Shown: one piece after another, positions 22,057 to 32,207 of the stretch | Numbering within the stretch: the first letter of the stretch is position 1 | How the letters are laid out: every line of letters starts with the position of its first letter | Source: Calvatia gigantea | Lineage: Eukaryota > Basidiomycota > Agaricomycetes > Agaricales > Lycoperdaceae | Direction of reading: 5' to 3' | Length of the DNA stretch: 64,000 bases | Assembly: GCA_025093985.1 (NCBI GenBank) | Contig: JACAAK010000003.1 | Span: 682,001-746,000, forward strand | The notes under the pieces: generated by a model | The model's input: the letters and a program-made list of their open reading frames with translations, nothing else | What the model was told of the DNA's origin: nothing | Databases searched by the model: none | Program-made: the position numbers and the translations under genes

Positions 22057-23574
22057 GGAATGCATGAAGCAAACACATGGGGCACGCCCTATCAAGTTCT
22101 GAACAATTTCAAAATTAGTGAGGCTTCCCATGAATTCAAGCAATGCAGGAGGGTATTCTCAAGTTGAGAGGGATGCCGTTGCTGATACAGCAACATCAGG
22201 GTGTCGGCGCAATTACGAGTGGATGATATGGAGCCAACATGTTTTTGATGTCAGGTTGACAACTACAGACCATCGATGATTTACGTTTCCTAATTCGCCC
22301 TTGTCGCATTTCTCCCCCAGCCCCCTTTCCGCTTCACAACATGTACCATGGATAACTTGTTAAAATATTCCTCGGCCTGGTAATATAACACCGCAACCCA
22401 CCTCTCACAGCCTTTCGAGCTTCAGACCTTTGTTTCTTTGCATGGCGTTGGGCTTCACAAGGGGAGTGGGCTAAGGCATTATGGACGGGAGGGGACAAGA
22501 AGGATGACGGTCCAGATTAACTTACATTGCAGCAAGTAACGCACCTAAACCCCTTTCACAGCCTTAGACACCCCCGCGAAACAACCTTTCGTCGTTCCTC
22601 GTGTGGGCTCCTGACGTCATCTCCCTGGTTCCCAAAAAGCGCAAACGCTTTATGTGAAACGGATGTTCAATAACTCCTGTATAGATATGGTCGGAGGATG
22701 TGTGTGTACAGTCACCGCTGTTGGTTGTTCTTTCCTCACCATCCTGTCCCCTCCCCCTCATGCTAATGCCACTAAAGTTGTTGTAATTGAAGTTGACATC
22801 ACTCCCACACTGGGCTGATGCACTGTCGCTATGTAAGGTCATACGCGACAGTTGGACACTTCAGACTCTCTTCCTTTCTCACCGTCATGTCTTTCCTCAC
22901 TGGTGCTACTAATGTTGTTGTTGTAAACTCTCAGCTTATTAATCAGGTATCTAATGGATCCAGGGGAGATGGTACATAAATGTTTCTCAGCAATTCTGCC
23001 TGTTAACACCAACTGCCGGGACTCGGAGAGCTCCGCGAGGCCTCGATCCTAGGAGCCGCTCATGATTCTTCTGAACGCTACCCTCCTCCTATATGCCCTC
23101 CTGGCACGCGTAAAGATTACATCGGTAACCTCACCGAATCTGACCTGAATGCTGGCGACCACGCAGAACGCATTAGGCGGGTGAAAGGTCCCGCTGATGT
23201 TGGAAAATCAGCCATCGCACAGTCCTGTGCTGAGGCCCTCGGCGACAAACTTGGCGCAAGCTTCTTTTTTCCAGACCCAACCACCAAGACGATCCCAATC
23301 GCTTCTTTACCTCCCTTGCCTACCAACTCACTGAAAAATTCGCCCCTTATGGTGCGCTGGTGGACGATGAGATCCGTCGCAGACCGACTCTTGTTAAAAA
23401 GGCACTGCCTTACCAGTTTCGTGACTTGTTTGTCACTCCGTTCACCAACCCAACAGTCAAGGAAGAGGTCGCTGAGCGGGTCATCATCGTGGATGGGCTT
23501 GATGAATGTGCGAGTAAAGAGGCACAAGTCGCCATCATCAAGATTGTTGTGGAATCTGTTAGAGCAGGAACCAA
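21058..23574 (+). repeat. 2.5-kb tandem duplication, unit 1
   Basis: Spans the second half of NACHT copy 2, the intergenic spacer and the first half of NACHT copy 3. Repeats at an offset of 2,516-2,517 bp, with identical translations at every point compared. The only difference I found is the extra base near 21402. Confidence 0.9.
22057..22886. other. intergenic spacer inside duplication unit 1
   Basis: No gene seen. It repeats exactly at 24573-25402. It presumably holds the promoter of NACHT copy 3. Confidence 0.4.
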
Positions 23575-24572
23575 CTTGTCGACTTCTCCGCTGGATTGTT
23601 TGCCTGTGCCCATGCCATCATCTTCTTTGTTGGCGCAGAGAGTCCCGCTGGGCCTGTGGAATTGTTACATGCAGTCCTCGAGCTAGCAAAGCACTCGGCC
23701 ACTAGGAGCGGCAACCATCGTCTCTCGGCGTTGGATGAACTTTACACACTTGTGATGGAGCGTGTATCCCCTACAATGCTCCAGACCGTGCAATGGATTC
23801 TCTTGACAACGCGTGTACCAGACGTGATATATGCACACCAATCTGCTAATTTATCTGGCTTATCCGAACTGCAGCTGCGAACTGCGTGTGGGTATCTCCA
23901 CTCGGTCATGAAGATAGGGGCAAGGAATGATGCCAGAATCACATTTTACCATGCGTCCTTCATGGATTTTCTTGAGGATCCCATCAGGTCCGGGCGGTTT
24001 CATATATGGTCATATGGTGCGATATTACTGCTGGAAGAGGTCCTTCATCACTTGGATCGGGCCCGGTTTGACAGTTAGTGATGCTCTGCTTGCTCGTCCA
24101 TGGGTTTTCCTGACCGCCGCACCATTAGGACAGCGGGGCCTCCAGTTTGACCTCACTTGGCCGGGCGTGAGCGAACTGGAATGCTATTCCAATCACCGCA
24201 GTGCCTTCTTCAAAATCCTCTCTTCTGTTACTCTCGATAACAACGCACCAAAATCACGCGCTTTGGTGAACTTTGATTTTAGAAAAATTTCCTTTGATAT
24301 CGCCTTTGTGCCAGTTACCAACAAAGACGAAGAGCTGGAATTACTGATGCGAAATGTATGAAACTTCAACCATTTAACTATGTCTCCACTTACACATGAC
24401 CCAGCTAGGTTTACGATTGAAATTAATTCGTCCTTGCCTTCTCAGGAACTTCTTCCTGTCAAAGTACCACAAACGTTACTATACAATGGGGTGTGGAAGG
24501 AAGAAGGCTCTACTGGAGATAGAACATAATAAGTACTTTCGGCTTAAACCATACTCGCGCCTCTTTTATTAA
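22887..24572 (+). pseudogene. chimeric NACHT gene, copy 3
   Basis: The 5' half (N-terminal GATNVVV.NSQLI motif, Walker A GPADVGKS, Walker B VIIVDGLDEC) is identical to copy 4. The 3' half from 23575 is identical to copy 2. The junction near 23573 joins ...GCAGGAACCA to CTTGTCGACTTC out of frame and deletes about 90 codons of the region after Walker B. Independent lesions shared with copy 4: one T is missing in the T-run at about 23265 (FFF followed by a shift), and the first intron's acceptor reads CCG where relatives have CAG or TAG. Not translatable as one protein. Confidence 0.9.
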
Positions 24573-26089
24573 GGAATGCATGAAGCAAACACATGGGGCA
24601 CGCCCTATCAAGTTCTGAACAATTTCAAAATTAGTGAGGCTTCCCATGAATTCAAGCAATGCAGGAGGGTATTCTCAAGTTGAGAGGGATGCCGTTGCTG
24701 ATACAGCAACATCAGGGTGTCGGCGCAATTACGAGTGGATGATATGGAGCCAACATGTTTTTGATGTCAGGTTGACAACTACAGACCATCGATGATTTAC
24801 GTTTCCTAATTCGCCCTTGTCGCATTTCTCCCCCAGCCCCCTTTCCGCTTCACAACATGTACCATGGATAACTTGTTAAAATATTCCTCGGCCTGGTAAT
24901 ATAACACCGCAACCCACCTCTCACAGCCTTTCGAGCTTCAGACCTTTGTTTCTTTGCATGGCGTTGGGCTTCACAAGGGGAGTGGGCTAAGGCATTATGG
25001 ACGGGAGGGGACAAGAAGGATGACGGTCCAGATTAACTTACATTGCAGCAAGTAACGCACCTAAACCCCTTTCACAGCCTTAGACACCCCCGCGAAACAA
25101 CCTTTCGTCGTTCCTCGTGTGGGCTCCTGACGTCATCTCCCTGGTTCCCAAAAAGCGCAAACGCTTTATGTGAAACGGATGTTCAATAACTCCTGTATAG
25201 ATATGGTCGGAGGATGTGTGTGTACAGTCACCGCTGTTGGTTGTTCTTTCCTCACCATCCTGTCCCCTCCCCCTCATGCTAATGCCACTAAAGTTGTTGT
25301 AATTGAAGTTGACATCACTCCCACACTGGGCTGATGCACTGTCGCTATGTAAGGTCATACGCGACAGTTGGACACTTCAGACTCTCTTCCTTTCTCACCG
25401 TCATGTCTTTCCTCACTGGTGCTACTAATGTTGTTGTTGTAAACTCTCAGCTTATTAATCAGGTATCTAATGGATCCAGGGGAGATGGTACATAAATGTT
25501 TCTCAGCAATTCTGCCTGTTAACACCAACTGCCGGGACTCGGAGAGCTCCGCGAGGCCTCGATCCTAGGAGCCGCTCATGATTCTTCTGAACGCTACCCT
25601 CCTCCTATATGCCCTCCTGGCACGCGTAAAGATTACATCGGTAACCTCACCGAATCTGACCTGAATGCTGGCGACCACGCAGAACGCATTAGGCGGGTGA
25701 AAGGTCCCGCTGATGTTGGAAAATCAGCCATCGCACAGTCCTGTGCTGAGGCCCTCGGCGACAAACTTGGCGCAAGCTTCTTTTTTCCAGACCCAACCAC
25801 CAAGACGATCCCAATCGCTTCTTTACCTCCCTTGCCTACCAACTCACTGAAAAATTCGCCCCTTATGGTGCGCTGGTGGACGATGAGATCCGTCGCAGAC
25901 CGACTCTTGTTAAAAAGGCACTGCCTTACCAGTTTCGTGACTTGTTTGTCACTCCGTTCACCAACCCAACAGTCAAGGAAGAGGTCGCTGAGCGGGTCAT
26001 CATCGTGGATGGGCTTGATGAATGTGCGAGTAAAGAGGCACAAGTCGCCATCATCAAGATTGTTGTGGAATCTGTTAGAGCAGGAACCA
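23575..26089 (+). repeat. 2.5-kb tandem duplication, unit 2
   Basis: Direct copy of 21058-23573, with one unmatched A (23574) at the junction. The left boundary has no obvious homology between the two sides (the two boundary sequences lie in different parts of the NACHT coding region), so an end-joining type event is more likely than unequal crossing over. Confidence 0.88.
24573..25402. other. intergenic spacer inside duplication unit 2
   Basis: Identical counterpart of 22057-22886. No gene seen. Confidence 0.4.
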
Positions 26090-27388
26090 CGCCTTTCCTT
26101 TGGATCTTTCTCAACCGCCTTGAGCTCGAGATCGTTACGACTTTTGACTTTACCGGACATCAAGTCAATATCTAAACAAATTGACCTCCCTGTATCATGA
26201 GAGATCGATCAGCAGATCCTACGTTATCTAGCAGATAAACTCCAAGAAACTGGACGCAAACATGATCTTCCATTGCCATGGCCTTCTGAAGCGGAAGTCT
26301 GGGCCCTCGTTGACTTCTCCGCTGGATTGTTTGCCCGTGCTCATGCCATTGTCCTCTTTGTCGACGCAGAGACCCCCGCTGGGCCGATGGAGCTATTACA
26401 TGCGGTCCTCGAATTGGCAAAGCACTCAGCGACACGGAGCCGTAGCTACCGCCTCTCGCCTCTCAGCATTGGGCGAGCTTTACACGCGAGTTATGGAACG
26501 TGTGTCCCCTGCAATGCTCCAGACTGTACAATGGATTCTCTTGCCGACACGTATACTCAGCACACCTTATGCAGATCAGTCCGCCAATTTATTGGGCTTG
26601 TCTGAATTGCAGTTGCAAACTACATGTGGGTGTCTCCACTCTGTTATGCAAGTAGGAACAGGAACAGGCAATCTTCCCCAGATTACTTCTTACCACGCTT
26701 GCTTCAGGGACTTTGTTGAGGATCCTGCCAGGTCCGGTTGCTACTGTATATGGTCAGATTGTGCTGTAGCACTGTTAGAGGATGTCCTTCGCCACATGGA
26801 TGAGATCCAGGTTGATGTTGGTACTGACAGTGAGTGGCACCTTACATGTTTGTCCATGACTTCTCCTGATCATTATATCCTCAGGCCAATAGCATCCTCA
26901 GCTTAATCTCGCTTGGAATGAGGACCAAAAGATGTGTTATTCTGATCATATTGTGCCTTCTTCAAACTTGTCTCTTCTGCTCCCCTGAATGGCACCACAC
27001 GGCTCGGAAGACTCAATGCATTGATAGACTTTGACTTCAAAAAATTTGCTTTCAATACCCATGTGCAATATAAAGTTAATGAAATACCAGGGACGGAATT
27101 AGTAATAGAGAGAGTAAGAGGATTCAGCACATCACATCTTTATGTCTCCCCTTACACCCCACCTAGCTAGGTTCACAGTTGGGACTGCTTCGTCCCTGCT
27201 ATTTCCGGAACATACGGACACTTTTCTGGCTAAGCGACCACACCCGTTACTATACAGTTGGGCGTGGGAGGAAGAGTGCTCTGCCGAAGATACAGGAAAA
27301 CGTTCACCTTTGCACTAAACCATGCTCGCCCTGGCATTTGACGAAGTGGGCAAAGCAATTACGCAAGGTGTGCACTATTAAACAATGA
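25403..27388 (+). pseudogene. NACHT-domain NTPase, copy 4 (several lesions)
   Basis: The full-length homologue of copies 1 and 2, but with at least four lesions: the T-run deletion and lost acceptor shared with copy 3; an extra T near 26150 (GACTTTACCGG); a CGA-to-TGA stop in the VSREIDQQ block near 26200; and a 7-nt duplication (CTCTCGC) near 26455. The C-terminal exon is still recognisable (YYTVGRGRKSALPK, ending CTIKQ). This is the donor of the 5' half of copy 3. It is the most damaged NACHT copy, so it probably became non-functional before the tandem duplication. Confidence 0.85.
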
Positions 27389-28756
27389 ACAACACACAAG
27401 TAATGAGGCTTCCTAGGAATCAAAGCAGTCCACGAAAGCTCTGTCAACCTGAAAAGGATGTTTGTTGCTGGTGCGGTTATACCAGGGTGCTGAAACAACC
27501 GCTAGTGTTCGACCAATATCAACGGGGAGCATCCGAACGGCTGTCTTTCCTTTAGCGAGTTGCTCCTAGGAGTAGGGTCACGCGAACTTAGAATAAGTGT
27601 CTGGGATAATGAATTTCAAGAAGATTCTCTCGTGTATTTCCCCAGCAGCGCACGCGTGGGCATGGTTGCGAGAGAACAAGTAAATATTGATGCACAGAGC
27701 GGTGATAATGGCTCAGACGGGAAATCTCATCTTAACTTACCACGCCAGTATCGCGTCGCTGCAAGGCAGAATTGTAATCAGGTTGTTTCGGTGCCGATTT
27801 GGACCTACCCTGGTGTCACTCGAAGGTCGTTCCTCTTGGAATGCTGAAAGGCGATGCCATAAGCTGCCAGATTCTGCCGCTGATGCGATACGGGCCTTCG
27901 GTTTGTTCACCGTAAGTTGAAGCCGTACTTTTTTAGACGTCCTAAGCCACAATCAATATACGCCACCGCTTGCCTTCGGAAACCAAGCCGCTTCGAGTAC
28001 AAGCGCTCAAATATCCTCGAGTAGTGATGTATGCTGAATTGTTATCGATTTACCCTAACTCTGGTCCCGCGACCAGAGGGTATGATTGAAATAATTACCC
28101 TTTGGCACCCGTTTGGGGGAGGGAGGCGGGGTTGGACGGTGAGATAAGAGTGAGTGATACTAAGTGCTGGGTTTTTACGGCGTGTTACTAAGCGGTACTC
28201 TAAGTCGCCATTGTGAAGTGGATCTCAGTCAAAGAAGACGTTACCTCAAGCTTGATGTGTTCTTTTGCCGTCACGGCTCGCGTCAATGTATGTGCGGATG
28301 TAATATTTTAATACCTGTCCCTCCTGTCAGGAGCCATTCGTGAATAGATCGGCGTGGAGTTTGGATGTTCAGCACATTCCAGAATGAGGTGACCATTAAC
28401 TCTTCTCCCACACCGGTTCGTCGGCTAATGATACAGAAGTGAATAGTCGTACGTACGGTATAAGTGTTCCCATATACCTCGCTGGCGGTTCTGAAATCAT
28501 TGGGGAGATATGGTGGAAATGATCAAGTTAATTTTGCGCCGCTTGTCAGACCATACTTTCGAATACAAAATAAATAAATTTAAGGCACAGTAAGGACTTA
28601 TACAACCCACCCCAACCATTAATTCCGCAGAGATATAAGGACAAGTTGTACCTATTTCACCTCTCAGGCTTCATATTTCGCACTTCCTGGTATGCCAACC
28701 CGACCACTAACACATGTGTGATGCTGATATCTCCTCGAACAGCCAGTTCACGAAAA
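27389..28756. other. no gene seen; contains a TATA box for the secreted protein
   Basis: Frames under 100 codons with no similarity that I recognise. A TATAAGG box at 28634-28640 lies 117 bp before the start codon of the cysteine-rich protein. Confidence 0.45.
28634..28640 (+). promoter_or_regulatory. candidate TATA box
   Basis: TATAAGG in the otherwise unremarkable upstream region of the secreted cysteine-rich gene. The spacing allows a transcript start near 28665 and a leader of about 90 nt. Confidence 0.4.
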
Positions 28757-29146
28757 ATGAAACTCTTGCTCACATCATTCCTCATCACCGCTGTTGGCAT
28801 CAATGCCTTCCCCAGCCCTCAGACGGCGTGCCTGGCCGTCTGCCAACTCAAGAAGCCTGTTTGTCCTCTGGGACAGGCCCCAACTGGTAGTGACGGATGT
28901 TGGGGATGTTGCCAGCCTGTTCCCTGTCTCACTTCCAGCACCGCAGTCTGCTTCAAAGCACCACCACTTTGCCCCATTGGTTACGCGCCCACTGGTAAGG
29001 AGGGATGTTGGGGATGCTGTCAGCCAGTTCCCTGCCTCACCTCAGCCTCCGCCATCTGTTTCGCGGCGCCGCCCATCTGTGCTCCTGGCGAAGTGTCCCT
29101 CAACAACGGAGGGTGCTGGGGATGCTGCCAGAAATTCACCACTTAA
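28757..29146 (+). CDS. secreted cysteine-rich protein of three six-cysteine modules
   Basis: 129 aa, no intron. A signal peptide MKLLLTSFLITAVGINA is followed by three tandem modules. Each has the pattern C-x3/x7-C-x6-C-P/A-x-G-...-G-C-W-G-C-C, giving 18 cysteines in about 110 residues. Modules 1 and 2 end GCWGCCQPVP; module 3 ends GCWGCCQKFTT. The CWGCC core and the PTG loop are nearly invariant, and DNA identity between modules is high, which suggests recent module duplication. An upstream in-frame ATG at 28646 exists, but the signal peptide begins at 28757. No family name comes to mind. Size, export signal and even cysteine number resemble fungal small secreted proteins with disulfide-stabilised folds. 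Function unknown. Confidence 0.8.
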   Translation: MKLLLTSFLITAVGINAFPSPQTACLAVCQLKKPVCPLGQAPTGSDGCWGCCQPVPCLTSSTAVCFKAPPLCPIGYAPTGKEGCWGCCQPVPCLTSASAICFAAPPICAPGEVSLNNGGCWGCCQKFTT

Positions 29147-29846
29147 TTTAATTGATGGGAAATGTAGTGTCGTAGGGTTTCAAAAAAGATAAAATGAACA
29201 GTGACCATCAAGATCAGAATATGCTTGACCGGGAACTGGCGAAGGTCTTCCGTCACCTCAATCTCATCCCGAGTGCCCCCAGAATTTTCTTCTCAGGGGA
29301 AGGAAGTGGAAGCCATGTTCGTAGAAAATTTATTCCGGAAAATAATAACCAAGTATGGTTCATTCAAATGTTAACCGGCTGTTTGCGGAAATATGAATTG
29401 AATGACTCACAACCTCGGGTCCTTTGTTGGGCTTTGGTGTCGTCAATGGGCTTCCCGGCTCAGCAAATTCAAGACGAGGCGACACCAGGTTGACAGTGAT
29501 GATTACTGGATAGCAAGGGTGGCCGGTTGAAATTTCTGCACCTGTTTTATTTTCGTTCTCCATTCGAAGGGACGGCCTGTGGTGGTATCGATACTTAAAC
29601 GTTAAACGAGTGGAGTGTTTGGTAATGTAATTCCACCGAGTTTTGATGTTATTTTGGGATCCTCGCATAGTGTTGTCTGGGATCATTCAGGGACTGATAC
29701 ACGGTGCCTCATTCTCATCGCGTTCTCTGCGGTTCTCCGCAGCTCGACTTCTCACGTCAATTATCCTTTCATTTTCATTATCATAAGCTCCTTGACACTT
29801 GTTAGAGTATCGGCGGGAATAACCTCGGGGTCTGAGTGTCACCTAC
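29147..29846. other. no gene seen
   Basis: Spacer between two convergent 3' ends (secreted protein on plus, aminotransferase on minus). Only short frames. Confidence 0.4.
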
Positions 29847-31513
29847 TTACTCACAAAGAACACTCCAGTCCTCGAACTGGAGTCTTCCAGTTTGTATGCC
29901 CGTAATCATCTCGAAGACAGCACGTCCAACCATACCCAAACCACCCTTACCCTCCGGATTCTCGGCAGCAAACACAATATCTTTTCCCTGCCAACCGATT
30001 TTATTGACTGGAGCGACAATAGCGGCTGTGCCTACGCCGAAAAATTCTAACACTTTGTTTTCCGCGGATAAACGCGTGAGCATGGACATCGTTAATGGTA
30101 TTTCGTGTGTGTGGATCTTGAGAGTAGCCGGAACGTTGGGAAGGATGATGTCGCCCCGGGTATGGGCGTCGGCGAGAGTAAGAGTGGATGAGCGCGTTAC
30201 GCCCGGTAAAATCGTACCATCCAACTCTGGGGTAATCAGGTCCAAATCTATCAAAGAAAAGAAGGGTGTCAGGAAGGATTGACAGGTACAAAGAATTACT
30301 CACCGCCATCGTCCCGCTTAACAACCACACAGACATTCATGGCGCCAACCTCGGTAATCCTCAGCTCTTTCTTTCCTTTCTCGTCACCTTGGGAGTCAGT
30401 TTCCAGCAACCAAAGGACCTGGTCATAACCTTGAGCGGCAGCGTCTATCTGGGGAACAAACCCAGGGGTATAATTGAGGGCCAACTTGTAGGAGCCTGTT
30501 CCTCCCGGCCAAGTACGAGCTGTTTCGGATACAGCAAGGAGAGATATGGGGTGGAGTCCATTTTTAAAGTAAGGGCCTGTGGGGGAGAGAAAAACGCAGA
30601 GTGTTGCCGTGTCGGAATAGCGTACGCCAAGCCCTGAGCAACGAATTAGTCAGCATTGTGACAATGCTCTGCGGGGGGAACGCAGAAAATGCGGGGAAAC
30701 AACAGAAAATAATCGACCTGTACGTGTGCCGATCATAGTTGGCCTTATGTATAAACTATATCCCGGCTCTGCCGGTATCCACCGTTTTTCGATGAGAACA
30801 AGTCGCTTGATGAGCATTAGCAAGGTATCTTGATCAAATTTCTAGGAAGAAGCAAGGCGTCGATCTTGTGATGCTAATTTGGTAAAACGTGCGAAAGTGG
30901 CGTACTGGTAAGGCCACCCTGCCGGCCGACCTGGTCAAACGTTCCATATTTCTTTGTGGGCGGAAAAGTCGAGCTTTACCGTCTGCGCCGAGATATGCCT
31001 GTTGTAGTACAGGATCAGAAAGGAAGGGGCAAAATGCAGGCAAGGAGGGGGTGAAGGGGGGTTTGAAACGAGTCAGAGTCAGACGCTTGAACTGGAATGA
31101 CAGACGTACCTTCATTCCTTCAAAGATATTGGTAGAGTACTGAAGGCACGAGCTAGCGGGATCGATACTCAACGGCCCGTAAGGTTTGATCTCGGGTGCT
31201 GACCAGCCATTCACAGGATCGTAGTGGACAACGAGCATGTTATCCGTCTTCGCCTGGGCGTTGTGAGGGGGCTGTTTACAGACAGTGAAGTGGTTGAACT
31301 ACCTACCTCTCCGAAGACGAGAGACTCGAGAGGCGGAATGGGTTTTAGCTCTTTGGCAAGGTTGAGCACTAACCGGTTAATCTGATAATTGACAATCATT
31401 AATTCAAGCTAGAAATGAAGAGAGCCGAGCCGACTGTTACTCCGACTTACGTCAAGTTCATGGGGCTTAAGTTCGTTGAGACCATCGCGAGCACCGTTCG
31501 TCGTGATAGTCAT
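29847..31513 (-). CDS. BAT2: branched-chain amino acid aminotransferase
   Basis: PLP-dependent enzyme moving the amino group between Val/Leu/Ile and 2-oxoglutarate. Seven exons on the minus strand: 31513-31451, 31408-31307, 31253-31110, 30998-30906, 30841-30718, 30633-30304 and 30247-29847. They join exactly to 419 codons including stop (418 aa, normal size). Class IV aminotransferase marks: STNIFEGMKAY, RPTMIGT, the PLP lysine in GTGSYKLALNY, TEVGAMNV and TLPGVTR-like ILPGVTRSS. There is no clear mitochondrial presequence, so a cytosolic form (yeast Bat2-like) is inferred. Intron 3 (111 nt) has no stop and is a multiple of three, so its retention would add 37 residues. A TGAGTCA site lies 66 bp upstream. 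Confidence 0.93.
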
Positions 31514-31578
31514 ATCGGTTGTAGTTGAGATAACTTGACGGTGGTTGGGGAACGTGGGTGATAGTTGTTGGGAGACGC

Positions 31579-31585
31579 TGAGTCA
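31579..31585. promoter_or_regulatory. Gcn4/Cpc1-type binding site
   Basis: TGAGTCA, the palindromic Gcn4 core, 66 bp before the aminotransferase start codon. In fungi branched-chain transaminase genes are under general amino acid control, so the position fits. A 7-mer can occur by chance. Confidence 0.5.
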
Positions 31586-32207
31586 TTCTCAGCTGAGAGA
31601 AGGGCTCGATCAATGTAAATTTTCGATCTCACGGTCAACAACACAACCCTGTGCGGGCTATCTATATTACCGTTAATAGTATTGGTCCACCTTTGCTGGT
31701 CCTGTGATACGCGTTTAAACGTGTGTTTTAGAACGCTGGTGGAACCAAATCTGTTTACTTGTGTTCTATAATTACCTCGCTTACCAGTGGCTCGCAGATC
31801 ACACGATACTATAATGGACTCAACCGAAATGCTGTCTCTTCAACATCTTTAGGAAGCTCGCTCAAATCGGTACGCAATGGCACCCTGCCCCTCGCCGTTG
31901 AGTGGTTAGGCCTCCTCACCACTTTCAAACATCCCGTAAGAATAATGCGTCGCCAACTTTCAACGAGATCATAGAATCTCAGACTTACAAACCTTTGGTA
32001 GGAAGGTCTGCGGTGTTTTAGCAACTCGGCCGAAGGATGTGCGCACTGAAGTGGCGTGTCTCGACCATGTATTGCACACCCAGTTTGGAAATTTTGATTA
32101 TAAAGAGTCCATTGGTGGACTTCACGTTTACTTGATTCTTGCCACAACCCAAAAATTTGTCCTTTAACGCGTCTGCTTCTGTGGATCTCGCGCTCTAAGT
32201 GTCGCCC
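31586..32207. other. divergent promoter region, no gene seen
   Basis: Lies between the divergent start codons of the aminotransferase and the unknown 729-aa gene. Frames up to 112 codons occur on the minus strand but show no family features. Confidence 0.4.

Noticed and set aside
6388..27388. Repeat-induced C-to-T mutation as the cause of decay
   Set aside because: Lesions are mostly insertions and deletions. Single C-to-T stops exist (for example CGA to TGA near 26200) but do not dominate. A proper transition count on an alignment would decide.
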